The notes beneath the pieces were generated by a model. The model was not told the DNA's origin. It was given only the letters and a program-made list of their open reading frames with translations, and did no database searches. From contig HG738140.1 in the NCBI GenBank assembly GCA_000499405.2, positions 8,583,560-8,647,559 of the forward strand: 64,000 nt of DNA, read 5' to 3'. The position numbers and the translations under genes were made by a program. The DNA is from Onchocerca volvulus. Lineage: Eukaryota > Nematoda > Chromadorea > Rhabditida > Onchocercidae. This document shows, in pieces, positions 25,301-38,400 of the stretch; position 1 is the first letter of the stretch; each line of letters begins with the position of its first letter.

Positions 25301-28300
25301 GCTTTTAGTATAACAGTTTTCCTGCAAAAGTAAATGTTTGATTTTCAATCTTTCAGTTCTTCTTATTTTCGTACATATATAACTGTTCTTTTTGCAACTA
25401 TGTGGCATTTGACTGATATCCTCGTAATTCTCGGTATTAAAAATTATTCCCCAAAGATATGCTTCTGCTGGAAAAACCAAAGTTCTTTGGATAAACTTTC
25501 CCGGTTAACGCACTTCTAACGTATATACATTTTCTTCAGACTTAACTTTATCAAGCAAGCTGGAATCATTATAAAACTAAATATTCATTTTAAATAGCCA
25601 AAAAGTGTTAAAAAATATGTAATATATCATACGAAAAAGATTTGCAGACCTTTTGTCAGGATTTCCGTCCTGTACGAATTGTCCATTGATTTGATAATCA
25701 ATCGTTTTTGTTTTATCGATTTCGTCACTTTGCTAAAAAACATGATGGAAGATTAGGGCAATAATTGCTATGAAAATATTTCAATTACTTCCGGAATCTA
25801 AATAATTTAAATATTTTACCTCATCACAGGTTAGCTGTTCAATTTCTTCGTACATCTCGTCGTTAATAGAATCCTGAGGTGAGAGTATCGGTGGCAATGG
25901 TGGTGGTATTGATGGCACACTAAAATGATGTTATTTTCAAAAAATTATAATATTAACGTTCATCATTTAATTACTAATGGAATAATCGGTAAAACTAGAA
26001 AAAAGATCGATAGACATCGACTAAAGCATGCAATTTTAACACAGTTTTTAAACATTTAAAGTATAAAGGTTGCAAAGCTCGAAAAAAAGTGGTAAATCCG
26101 CAAAATTGGAAACATTTATTTTGCTAATATTGTTGACATATTTTTGAAAAAAAATTAATTCACCGACAAATATTTATCTACCTGGGTATATGCCAGTTGT
26201 CGTCTATACATCGCTCAAATCGATGAAAATTCGATGGCACATTCCCTCCATCATTCACAGTATTCTGCATGATATTTTGATCAGTGCAGAAAATACCTTC
26301 TAGATTTAATTTTTTCCTAATAGTCTCAATTTTACTGCTATTTCTACCAGACTGAGAAGAACGAGATTGGATGGGTGGTGGCGGTGGCTTCATTTTAGGT
26401 TTCTTAATCTCTTCGTTGATGAAACTTGTTCGATTATTAGTAGCTGTAGCCCTGTAATTTGACGTTTGAGCAGATTTTGAGATGAGCGATTCATTTTCGC
26501 CTTCAACTCCTTTGACTTCTTCAGTTATCCGCATACCTTCAAACGATGCATCAGATTCTGTTGCGACATCTTCTGAGATAATCTTCGTTGTACAATTATT
26601 TCCCTCTTCATGTTTTGTTGTTTCGGAGGTATTAGAAAGAACTTTTAGCAAATTTCCATCAGCCGTTGAAACTTCGAGTTGTGAGACTAATGGAATGGAA
26701 TTCTGGATAGTTCTAGGAGCAATTTTGTTTCTAAGTGTTGCAGGTTTGATAGGTGGAGGTGGCTTCGGAAGATTTCGACGTACTCGAACCTGCTCAGTTA
26801 CGTATGAACCAGAACTACCAGCACACATCGATTGAACAAGTAGAGATCTATCGCAAGAATCATAATGATCAATATTTCCGGAGATCATCGATGTCACAAG
26901 GGCTACCGAGTTATTTGCATTATTACTTTTCATCATTGAGTTTCTCGATATATCGCGTCTAAAAAAATTCAATATGAGCAATTAGGAGTTATTAAATATA
27001 CAAATTACAATTTTAACATTATAAAAAATGTAACGAATCAACTAAACTAAAAAGATGAATTCCATGCAGTATGCAATAAATTTGCCTATCTTTTATTCCC
27101 GCTTCGAACTGAATTTTATAGGTTAAATAAACAATCTCAAATAAGCAATGAAAATTTCAGACTCTGCATCAGCTGATTTAAAATTTTAATTCAAAATGTT
27201 TAAGTTTTTATGTTGCAAGATAAAAAAAAGTTTTGGAAAATGATAATAACATTATTATTATTGAAAGCATAACATTTCCATAACAATAAATCGAAGAAGA
27301 AATTTTATTAGCATTGTCATAAAAAAATGGATAAATTGAAAATAACATTTAATAATAATTAAACTTTATAATAATTCGTTTTCTTTCTTTCTTTACTGAT
27401 CTTTCTATGTTAAACGCTTAACATTGCCATTTATAAAAGTATTGATCCGATTCCCTGAATAAATTAATCAACTCACAGTTCATCTTATATGATCAGCTAA
27501 AAAAGTTATTTTGTCTATTCACTACTTTAATCTAATTATTAAACTAGACTAAAGACTTCTTCGCCATCCCAAATTTGGTTATTTGAACTCTAACTGTGTT
27601 AACATGCCTAATCCATGCCTATCGACATCATACTGGAAATTTAACATCATATTCAAATCTCATGCGCAAAAAAGTAAGGCCAGTTAATTACGTAGTGATC
27701 CGAACTGCGCAGGTAATTGAAGTGCACATAAGAAATTTTTACGAATTAAACTGAAAGTCATTAAAGTTAATACTGCGAATTTCATCCATTTGAACAAACG
27801 AAGTTCGAATGTTTCTTGATTCACAAGAAAGATCTTTCTTCTTCTCCATATTTTTTTTTATTTTGAAATACTTAGAAATGTGGAAACTTAACAACCATAG
27901 AAAAAAACGAAATTTCCAAAAAAAAAAAAAAACAAAAGCAAAAAGAAATCTCCTGCAAAGACTACGATTCACTCTGTTTGGATCATTCAGAAATCTGACA
28001 TTTTTAATATTCCAAAATGAATATTCAGAAATGTCGAATTTGTGTAAAATATCTGAAAATGTCGGATTTTTTTTTCATACTCAGTGCATAAATAAATATG
28101 ACAAATTATTTTACAAATTGTAATAAATTTGTCGATTGAGAAAAAAGTAATATAATTGCATATCCATGCCGAGAAAAAAGAAACTGTTTTACAGCTTGGC
28201 CCTAAAGAATAATGAAGCAAAATATGATTAAAATAAATGTAAAAATTTAAGCCAAATGATTTTGAAAAAAGTTCGTTTGATGTCGATTTTCCCTATAAAA

Positions 28301-31300
28301 TAGTAATTCTTAACTTAATATGAATGAAAATTTAAGCAACTTGCAAAAATATCGCCTTTTAAACGTTTTTTTGAACTTTCCGAGCAAAATTCGTTAGATA
28401 ATTTACAATGAAGAATTAAAAATTTTTCTTGACAAGTTATGACTGAAGATAAGCAGTGGTGCAGTTTGCAAAATGTAGTATTTTAGAGGAAAAAAGAAAA
28501 GAATAAGAACTTTATTATTGGATAACTAAAAGTAGTGGACGGATTTAGATTCTGTAACAATTCTTTGCTGTGTAATATAATTTATTTATTTAGACAGATT
28601 GACACAAGTTTTTTGGGGAATCGCTAAGAAAAAGAAAAAAATGAAATTTGCAAAATACTTTTCGAGTAATTTTCAGTGGAAGAAATTTTTGTTCATCAAA
28701 AGAGAGAAATATTTGCTTTGAGAGAAGTACTTTAATTGATATCATTTTTTTTTTTTTCATGTTAAAAATACTAAGCAATTGCAAAAGTGGCAGTTCTACA
28801 AATTCCTTCCGCAAAATCACTTCGAAAAGGAAGTACAACAAATAATAAGTCAATTGTCCTATTATTTACAACACAAACTAGAGAAACAATCAGGTCATAA
28901 CTATTTCTTTTAATTTCGAAATTTCGATCACAATCCCTGATTTACATTTTTAACTTTAACTGATAGCTCTTCCAATCATTTTGAATCGTGGTAAATCTTC
29001 TGATGATTTTGAGTTGTTTATTTATATTCATGAGATAGTGAGAAATCGAAATATAAACAGTGCTTTTCTACTTTGCGGCGGAAGAAAATGCGAAAAATGA
29101 ATATTATTAAGCAAAATGGTGGCTTGAAAATTATCATTTAACATTTTCACTCAGATCCTTTTGTTGTGACACTTCATTGATAAGTGATACAAATAGACTA
29201 CATAATCAACCTTTTCGCATTAGAAGGAAAGGAAGGAATGTGACGACCTTGAAAATCAATTCTACATCTGAAGAACAAAATCGTCGATAATCCATTATGA
29301 GTAGTCCTAGTAGAAGAAGAATTAAAGAACGAAAAGATAACAATTTTTCGACCTTTTTGTAAAGAATTTTCAAAAAAATGGTGCGAAGGTAGAACACGAC
29401 TATGGCCCTGAACAGTACATATCGTTTAGTTAAAATTAAATGGAAGTCAGATGAATTCTTAATCAAAATTTTAACTTTCAATAGACTAAAAGAACGAAAT
29501 TAAATTTGTAATTCTTTTAAAAAATCATTCGATTCACATGATTAGTGTACAAAGGATTAATACAATCAATTAAAAAATATTTATAGAATACGAAAGTTTT
29601 ATAATTTAAGATTATAACATTTCACTGATCAGAAAATATAGCAGATCCATTATTTTTAACGTTTTCATAAACCAAGTACGTGAAAGTGACATTAAACTCA
29701 TTTTTTAAAACATTCATTTGTTCAGCATAGTTAAATAATTTCATGCACTTGGTCATCGATTATTATCTCTTTTCTCAATTCAATATCATAGTTTCAGAAT
29801 TTACTCATATATTTAAATCTGCTCATATATTTTAGAACTTCTAGAGAAACTTTCTGCGAACAAAAAACTAGAAATCTTAAGAAATGGCAAATGTCTGAAA
29901 AGATGACAAGTTTTGTTTCTATAAAAATTTTACATCAATGAGAAAGTTAAGTGCGTATGTAAATGATAATGAAGCAAAGAATTCAATATTTTGAGAGAAT
30001 AAATCTGTTAAAGGAACAATGGTAGAATTATGGGATAGAAAAAGAAATAACTGAAGTTTAAGATGATTGACAGTGTCGGATGTCATAATGTCGGAATCAG
30101 GTTGATCTGCCTAATCTTTTTGTTTAAGGAAGTGCATTTCTTATTGACAACATAGGACAACTGAAACAACACTCAAACTTTGTGACAATTTAATCAGTTA
30201 TTTTAAATTGAGAGAAAGATTCCGGAAACAAATTGACTAAATTCTCGTGTAAGTCCATTTCTGAATAATCCGTATTTTATAAATGATATCGATAATAATT
30301 AATATAGTATTGACCAATTTCTAAGAGTATAATTAGTTTGATCAATTATAGATTTTCATTCATAATGATGGTCGAAACTGTGAAGCAGGATGAAAATGAT
30401 GATCAAAAAATTATTTTTTAATTGCAAAATTTTGTTAACAAAAAAGTTAAATAAAATTTATGAAAAAGTGAAAATAAAAATGAATAAATTAATGAAAAAT
30501 TGAGAATTAGAAATATGATTTATGGTCATTCATTCACCATACTGTAATTCTTAAAAAAAAGCAAGGCCTAAATAAAAATTCAAACTGTCTCCATCAATCC
30601 AACTTTTTCTAGCGACATCACTGCCAGGCACCGAAAAATTCTACGTTCACAAAACCGGCTTCTAAGCATCGCATTAAAACATGTTCATCATTTTAAAAGC
30701 TCATCAACTATCCGTTTTTCCATTCATTTATAAACTATTTCTATTCAGATTTGACGAAATTTCTTCTTTTACAGTCAGTTATTAAAAATTAATGCTAAAT
30801 TTTCTTTCATTATTATATCAGTTGAAGTCGAATTATAGTAATCGAATTTCATTTGAAATTTGAAAGATCTCTAAATCAAGATAACGAACAAAAATAAAAT
30901 CTTTTGTATGTCTGAGCAACAGTTCTATAAAAAATCAAGGCCGATGAGAATATTTTTTGATTTAAGTTAAATGAGCATATTCGTTCATGCCCTTCATCTG
31001 AAAATGATAAAATATTTTTTTTTCTGACTTTTTTTAATGCAAAAAATTTTTTTTATACTGTTAAGATAATTTTTCGATGAATGTGATGGAATTTGTCTAA
31101 ATCTAAAACATAAGCTGAATATACAATTAAAAATTTCTGCACTTACTGTAAATAGCCATTTGGACCCCTAAAATGGTATTTAATGTTAGAATCAATTAGA
31201 AGATACTTTCTAATTTAACTTTGAGTCTGATCATTACGCTTAAAGTCCAATTACTTAAAAACATGGTTGAAATTAATATTCTTAGTCGCTTCGCCAAGTG

Positions 31301-34300
31301 CAATATGAAGAAATTTTCGTTCAACTTTAAAAACTTATAATACATTGCGGAGAAGAGTGATAAAATGGCAAATAGCAAATAGTTTTTCGATTATATCAAT
31401 TGGATAAATATAATATTCAAAATGTAAGAATAAACAGAAATTTTCACCAGTATCGATTTTCAACAATAATGAAATTGGAAAATTAATCGTGATAAATTCA
31501 AGTAAAAACTCAGTAATTTATTAAGATTAAGTTCAATTCTTCTGAATCCATAGAAAAGATCCATTAATTTAATTCTGTAAGTAGATGAGAAAATTTATAA
31601 GTAAATGTTGAAAGGAAAGGGCAAAACGCAGGGACCGCAAAATGTTTTATTATTCCACAATAAATGAAAATGAGTGAGAAGTAAGAAAAATGCAATGGCT
31701 GTAAGCTCGCTGTGTAAATTGTACAATTAAATAGTATTGTTTGTCAACAAATATACAAATCTTTCATTGGAAAACACCACTGCTAACAAAACTAGCAAGA
31801 AATAAGCGTCGCGAATATTGTTTTACTCCAATGAAACATTCAGTTGCACAAAACGAAAGAAAGGAAAGTAATTCGAAAAGAAATGAGGAAGAAAAGGATA
31901 TGATCGATGGCATAGTCAAAACTGGTTCCAACAAAATTTCCCAAAAATACTTTGGTATTCGCTCAGAGCTACTTGACACAGTTTAAATTTGCGTGTGCGA
32001 TGAGATCGAATTGGATTCAATTTTTTCACAAAGTTTAGGTAGTCGAATTTGCATTGAAGAAATTTATTCTCCAAATCCAATTGTTTGCTTGTTCAGAAAC
32101 AAGCTATTTGGCAAAATGATTGCATTGTAAGATGAAAGGGTGAATCGCAGGACAATATCAGAAGCAGATTAAAAATCTTGTACAATTCAGAAAGTGTAAA
32201 CTGTTTGAACATAGATTTGTTGATAGATTTCTTAATGTTCAAGAAAATTATGTTAGCTTTTTTTTCTCATAGTTACATATCAACTGAGTACTTACTCAAT
32301 TTTAACATAATATCCTCAAGGATAAAATTCACTTTCTAAAAATTTTTGGAAAAAATGCTTCACATGGCAGTAATTGAAGAAAATTGTGGGGAAAATTCGA
32401 TTCCTCACCTAGTTTTGATTTTAATTGACATCATTTTCAGATAAAAGGTAATGAAAGAGAAAAGTATCTCGTTCGACAATGAACTACCAATTTAAATCAT
32501 GCGACATATCGACATTTTCTGTTTTTTTAAAAAGACAATCCAATTTTTTTTTCTTAAGCTGGTGATATATGTCAGAAAAACAACAAATTACGATATGTAA
32601 GCAAAAAGAAAGTTCATTTGACTGCAGAACCAAACCTGATAGCAGCGATAAAATCCGCCTGATCTCCATGGCTATAACTTTTAGACATTACACCGCGTCG
32701 TCTAGCAATCACCGATGATCTTCCATTTGATCGAATATCGGTATGACTTTTTGACTAAATTATGCAACACATTAACATATTAACGAATCAATTTATATGA
32801 GGAAAGGTTTCTCTTGCTATTAGGACTCAATTTCAATCGAAAAAAAATTTCAACTTGGACTGATCCGTATCGATTTTTTTTCCAATTTCTTTTGCAAAAT
32901 TATGAAGAGAATTTTTCAATATCTTCTGAAGAATGATGGAACAAAAAAAATTTTTTTTTGAGTAAAATCAAGAAAAATTCAAGGTTAAATAGTTAGTGAA
33001 TAGTTACAAATCTTAAAATATATTCCCATTTTTTTTCACAAGATCTAATCTAAAATTCATCTAACAATTATTAAAGGTTTTACTAATGAATTAATCTGCT
33101 TCTAAAATTAATATTTTGTAAAGATAACTTCGCCGCTGATTGTCCTACATGGTGAATATAATAAAAATAGAAACGTGAAATTTAAATTTCGCATCCCTCA
33201 AACTATTATTACAGAAGATCAAGAGACTATTTTTCGTCAGATTTATAAAAGAATCAATTAACTGATTTAGTGCTAAAAAAAAAATTGAGAAATTTTAAAA
33301 TTCTACCTGTCTTCTAAGAATACTTCGTTTCTGATAGATGCCAGCGGATGTTTGTTTCGACAAACGATTTTGTGATATCAGCTGACATCTGCAAAAATAT
33401 GATCGTAAATAATTCACATTATGATAACCCCTTCAAATAGTTAAAAAACTGAGAAAAATGTGATTTTAAGTAAAAAATATATTGATTAGATTTCTCTTTA
33501 ATAAACATTACAAAGAAAAATTTGAATACAAAAAGTTCTGAAAAAATTGACAAAAAAAAAAAACCCAAAAATTAAAAAAAATCATCTAAAACTATAGGCA
33601 CAGCTACTGTTTTCTGTTAAACAGTGATGTATTTCATTTAAAGCTTTTGGTTGATAAATCTTCGGGAACGCGAGAAAATTTTAAAAAATTTTATTAATCA
33701 TGTTAAAAAAACCTGAAATTTTTTCGTGTACTTACTACCAGTTTTAAATGGAAAATAACCAGAAAATCTCAAATCCAAAAAAAAAAAGAAAAAAGAAAAA
33801 AGAAATATTTAAAAGGAAATCATTTATCATCGGTTCAGTAACTCTATATATTTTCGAAGTAGTAACAACTTTTCATGATTCCATCGAAAAATGAAACACA
33901 AAATTGGTTTCATATTTTCGTTGGAAAAGTGAGAAGCACGAAAACCGTGTCGTCATGATAAATGTCTCTCGGGGAATGTGATCGATAACCGATATTTCAT
34001 CCATATTAAAAATTCATTACTGAAGGATTAAAACACATGGATAAATGATCCTTTAATCAAAAAACGATGGTAAAAAATGAATTATGCGCAAACTACAATT
34101 CTTTGTTCAACCTTTTTATTCTTTTTCTCCCTTCTGAAAAAATATCAAGGAAACAAAAGAATGAAGTTTGGGCTCAACTCGTCATGTACTTCAACTTCTA
34201 AATCAATTTTGAAAGTAATTTCTCTTTTCAATTCATAACATTAAAAACGATATCTTACAGCAATACCATGTATTCCAATAATTTGCTATCTTGATTTGAA

Positions 34301-34503
34301 ACGTTTAAGAATCTAAAACAATGAATATTATCCACCCTAAATTCATTAATTGCTTGAATATATACTGACCTGGGCTGAACTTTTACCAACGAGTTCCTGC
34401 TCTGGGCAGTAAAAGTTTCCAGCTTCTCGAATCGTTCCAATAACTTTTTCACCCTACTTTGACCCGGCGAAAGATTTACGTCTATTACGTTCTTGTCATC
34501 CAT
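16397..34503 (-). CDS. Ephexin-family Rho guanine-nucleotide exchange factor (DH-PH-SH3)
   Basis: Exons, 5' to 3': 34370-34503, 33307-33388, 32636-32754, (31147-31167), 26182-26958, 25820-25919, 25633-25732, about 25375-25467, 24791-25020, 23692-23829, 22480-22708, 22192-22320, 21822-22021, 21497-21594, 21269-21392, 20998-21159, 20423-20570, 20257-20344, 19958-20110, 19559-19763, 18976-19073, 18648-18809, 18263-18341, 17392-17550, 17133-17274, 16973-17040, 16654-16710, 16397-16534. Nearly all phases agree; about 1,400 residues. The first 900 are low-complexity with proline runs (KPPPPI, MKPPPPPIQSR). A DH domain spans about 920-1125 (YFEVITSEASYLRSINIL, YIKYCSNQVYQDRTLRRL, MLPMQRVTRYPLLL), PH about 1140-1275 (ending DRERWLSAL) and SH3 about 1290-1346 (HRYSPDQEDELPLEKGDLIN, GWFYGERVRDWYGGWFPSSY). 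This order is that of ephexins, which activate RhoA, Rac or Cdc42 at the membrane, often below Eph receptors. The donor of the 25467 exon (25375 or 25414) and the GC donor at 22479 are uncertain. Confidence 0.93.
24386..24457. repeat. Short tandem repeat in intron
   Basis: AATTTTAGCTAATAAAT-like units occur three times in imperfect tandem in a RhoGEF intron. Confidence 0.6.
24494..24531. repeat. 13-bp-stem hairpin in intron
   Basis: AAGACATGATGAT at 24494-24506 pairs perfectly with 24519-24531 over a 12-base loop, within the same RhoGEF intron as the short tandem repeat. Confidence 0.7.
26959..32635 (-). other. Largest intron of the RhoGEF gene
   Basis: 5.7 kb of AT-rich sequence between phase-2 exons. 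The open frames in it (for example 27809-28123, 28590-28853, 29206-29481) are Phe/Lys-rich by-products of A/T runs and show no splice-linked coding. Only the microexon at 31147-31167 stands out. An in-frame ATG at 26936, just inside the next exon, could serve a shorter isoform begun from this intron. Confidence 0.6.
31147..31167 (-). other. 21-nt microexon in the RhoGEF gene
   Basis: Within the 5.7-kb intron between exons 32636-32754 and 26182-26958, the minus strand has a CATTTTAG acceptor, 21 bases, then a consensus GTAAGT donor. Neighbouring exons both meet in phase 2, and the 21-nt insert keeps phase 2. Inclusion adds seven residues (GPNGYLQ) between AAIR and RDISRN. Skipping also leaves the frame intact, so alternative use is possible. 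Confidence 0.65.
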
Positions 34504-35363
34504 TCTTCATGATTTTCACGTATCAGAGGTATATCAAAGAAGTGGAATGAAAGCACTTCGAGTATTTGTCACTAAAACATAAAAACATTGCTTAATGGCA
34601 AGATTACAAATATAATAGTTACAACGTCGTTCATCACGAACAAAAATCAAAATAAAATTCTGTCGAAATTCGAAAAAAAAATGGGTGGTTATAACAGTTC
34701 TCTAGAAGTATTTTGTGTTCTAGAGATCAGAAAATGTTAAACTAGTTTGTAGCTATAAACCACAATGATATTGTATATATTCATATTTCAATCGATTTCA
34801 ATCTATGACAAATATATTTAAAAGGACAGTCAATTCCCTGAATATGAATTTCCATATATGGGAATTTGAGAAGCAGTTTCTTAAAGCGAAAATAATTTTA
34901 CTGAATTTTTGTCTTGCTGAAAAGAGAAGATGTCTGAGACACGTGTTTGTAGCTGTATGGGATATCTCAGATACGCAACGCATGGATAGCGTGAATGCAG
35001 AAAGCCTAATGACGTTTTCCGTCAAAGTAGCACAGAAAAGTTTTCTTAATAAAAGTAGATGCCTTTTTTTAATAAAAGCTAAACATATAAAGTCACCTGA
35101 ATCTTCCCCATTTATTTTTTTCTGAAAAATCTCTTTTCAAAAAAAGGAGGAAAATATTTGACAAATGTCATTTAGATGTCATGATTATGGTAGTTTTCTG
35201 GTCTCCCACTCAGCGTATCGATTAACTGATAAATAATTGGCTTCAGTGTTTGACAAATAAAAAAGATACAAATCCATCTGAATCCTGGAGCTCTTTTTTT
35301 TTGGCCGTTTAGTATCATTAAACAATAAAAAGCGTATTAAGCGCATTGAAAGATCAATAAATA
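34504..35363. other. Upstream region of the RhoGEF gene
   Basis: Probably holds the promoter and 5' untranslated sequence. A 106-codon plus-strand frame (34805-35125) has no recognisable domain and is overlapped by a 75-codon minus frame; neither has splice support. No TATA or spliced-leader site could be assigned confidently. Confidence 0.4.
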
Positions 35364-35447
35364 TAGTCTGGTCAATCAGATGAACATAGCCTGGTCAATC
35401 AGATGAATATAGCCTGGTCAATCGGATGAATTTAGCCTGGTCAAATC
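35364..35447. repeat. 23-bp tandem repeat, about 3.6 copies
   Basis: Units of the form TAGCCTGGTCAATCAGATGAATA follow each other with single-base changes, then a truncated fourth unit. Confidence 0.9.
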
Positions 35448-38400
35448 AAAACGATCGTTCGCGGTCTTTCAATACTGACCAATGCTTCTGCGATACTTTA
35501 ACGTACAATGCCAGATTTCTAGCAATGTCCCTCCCATTGATTCCACACGAAGGACACCGTGTCTCAGTTTAACTTCAATTTACTGCACATTCATTTGAAA
35601 ATTGCGAATAGAACAAATGTCTGTGTCTCTCTGTGTAAACAGATCCATCTGTCACTGAACAACAAAAACGAGACAATTAACATTGATAAAGAAAATAGAA
35701 TTCATCAGTAGAAAGCCTCATTAATCTGACTTTCAGAGAAAGAATGGATAGATATTTTGGCTCAGAAATGGAGACCTTAAGATTGGCCCAGTGAAGAATG
35801 GAGCCTGGTTCAATGCGCGATTTCTTTCAAGAATATGAAGAGCTTGAGATTTCGAGTTAGTGAAGTTCTCCATTAAAAAAAAACAAAAAAAAATGCAGAA
35901 CTTAATATATTAAAACGAAGGTATTAATTCACCTTCGTTTTGATATATTAATCCGTAAATGGTATTAAAAATCAATAATACATATGTGTCTATTAAAAAG
36001 GAAATTGCATGGTATTTTATTTCATTTTGTTGAAAAAAAATTAAAGTAAAAAAAATATTGTCTAAATGACTGAAGGTAGGCTTAGACCAAAAATTAAATT
36101 ATTTGCAGAAACTAATACCAACCAGCGATAGTAAAGGTTAAAATGAACCAAAGGACGGAAAAATCAATTGATATTCTCTTAAGTCTGATTTTCATCTTTC
36201 TCAAAGAATATTCTCATCTTACTAGTAAACTTGAATATATCGAATAATTTTAACGAAAAAGTTCCAAAATTTTATTTTGTTTTGTTAAAGGAATTGAAGT
36301 GAGATGTTGTCTAAATGATTGGTAAACAACTTTCTATTTCTTATTTGCTTTACGACAATGTCTTCTAATATCGTTGAAACAGATAACACTGATATTTCGA
36401 TAGCTATACATTTCTCGGCTGTTCATCCATTCATTTCATCGTTTTCCTCTTTAATTAAAACATATGATGTCTAATGAATGAATATCTTTGCTTTTCATCT
36501 GATTAACATTGCCTGTGAATTTCTATTTAGCAGTCCGTTTGGTCTATCCATTGGATCTGTCACATTATTAACTCCATAGTTCTTGTTGGAGACATTTATT
36601 CATTATTTATGTGAAGTATCGCCTCATTCACATTAGAGCTGAGTCGCAAATCTTCAATGGAAATGCAATTCTTCTTTTGAAAATCATTATGCATCGTTTC
36701 ATGGATCATTGATTTGTTTCCAAATTTTCATTTTCAAAAAACATAGGTTTTTCGTAATTGATTATTTTACAAAATATAAGAAAAGTGGAACGTCTTGATA
36801 CTCTGAAATGTCACAAATGTATCGAAAATTATTTCTGAAAAGTTGCAGAAAGCAGTGCTTATTCTTTTCATTATGTGAAATTCATCCATTTTGATAAAAA
36901 GTTGTTGGAATCCACAGCATAATAATTTTCGAGAAAGATAAATTGAAATTGAAAATTTTTTACCATTCATTTGGTTCTACTCAATAGACCATACCCGAAC
37001 AGTTCATTTTTCTTGAAATTAAAATTTTGTAAATCGTTTACAATTTAATGATATTATTCTAAAAAGAATCATCCAAAGCATTCCATCAATGTTACAGAGA
37101 TTCTCTGTTTTATCCTTTTTTAAGATCTTTTGAAGGCAGATAGTTCTTTGATTCCTTTTTTGTCAATTCCTCTACTTTAGAATTCAATTCATCAAATTAT
37201 ATTTCTCTCCACTTTAGAATTCAATGTATCAAAATTCTTTGATGATGAGTGTGTGGAAGGAGATCTTATTTTGGAGAGATATCGATTCTTTTATTGTGCA
37301 AATCTAATGAAAAGTAAGAAGTTTAAATTTCCTAAAAATTTATAGTTTTGCAAAAAAAAAAAAGAAAAAAAAAGCCTAAGGAGTTGTTTGAACAATTGAA
37401 GTATTGCAAGTCAAGAGATGGGAAAAAAAGAGAAAATGACAAAAGAGACGGTATTATTTATTTATCTTTTGACATTGAACGGAACTCTCCGACATTGATT
37501 CCAATCATTCTTGTTTTAGTCAAACCGTTTACAATGCTTTCTTAGGGAAAACGAATGAGAATTTACTCAGAAATAAAACAAAAGAGAAAAACTGAGCGAT
37601 AAATGACTGAGATTGAGGATCATAAGTCCTCATCTTATTATAAACTAATTAAAATTTCTTGATAAATCTCACTAATAATATTAATGGTTTCGAAAAATTC
37701 AATTCTTGTTTGAGACTAATTTGATTCTTGCATTGAAAGTCTACTTCAACTCTAAAGCTTTTAATTTGAATGCTAAAAATTTCAATCGTAAAATTTTTTC
37801 CATAAATACCTCAATGGCGAAGCTATTGATCAAATAACAAAACTGTTATTATTTATCAATTAATCTTATATCTCATTTAATATTTTGGGGATAAAAAAAA
37901 GTTTCCTTACATTCAGACGAGTATGCAAAGAGATAAACTAATTCGAAAATAAATCCCATCAAGGTAAATCTATTTTCCTATAATTGCCAGTATCTTGAAT
38001 TATGAATAATTGCGCATATATTTTCCTTCCATAAAATTAGCGTAAAAACTGATAAGAAATTCAGAATAACTTGGAACTTCTTTCATTTCATTATTTTTCC
38101 CCATTTAAGAAATTGAAATTCCTCTTACACAGCAAAATCTCACCGTAATCATGTCAACATATTATTTCTACCTACAGAATTAGCGGAAGTAAATATTTAA
38201 CTGCTAAGAAGTTTCAAGTTTACAAGTGATGATAAAAATGCACATTTTGTCTTATAATTTGAAACCAATCAAATTGATTATTTTATTTTAAAAAAAAGAG
38301 AAAAAAAAATATTTCTGACAACATAATTTTGATGATAGAAATATTGATTATTTAAAAATGATTGAAACTTTAGCTAAGCTGGATGTGAAGTTTAAACTTC

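Noticed and set aside
26482..26962. Plus-strand frames of 117 and 69 codons
   Set aside because: They are antisense shadows of the large proline-rich RhoGEF exon 26182-26958.
27809..28123. 104-codon frame with poly-Lys and poly-Phe
   Set aside because: Driven by A and T runs inside a RhoGEF intron.
34805..35125. 106-codon plus-strand frame
   Set aside because: No domain, no splice context, and an equally long frame on the other strand; treated as chance.
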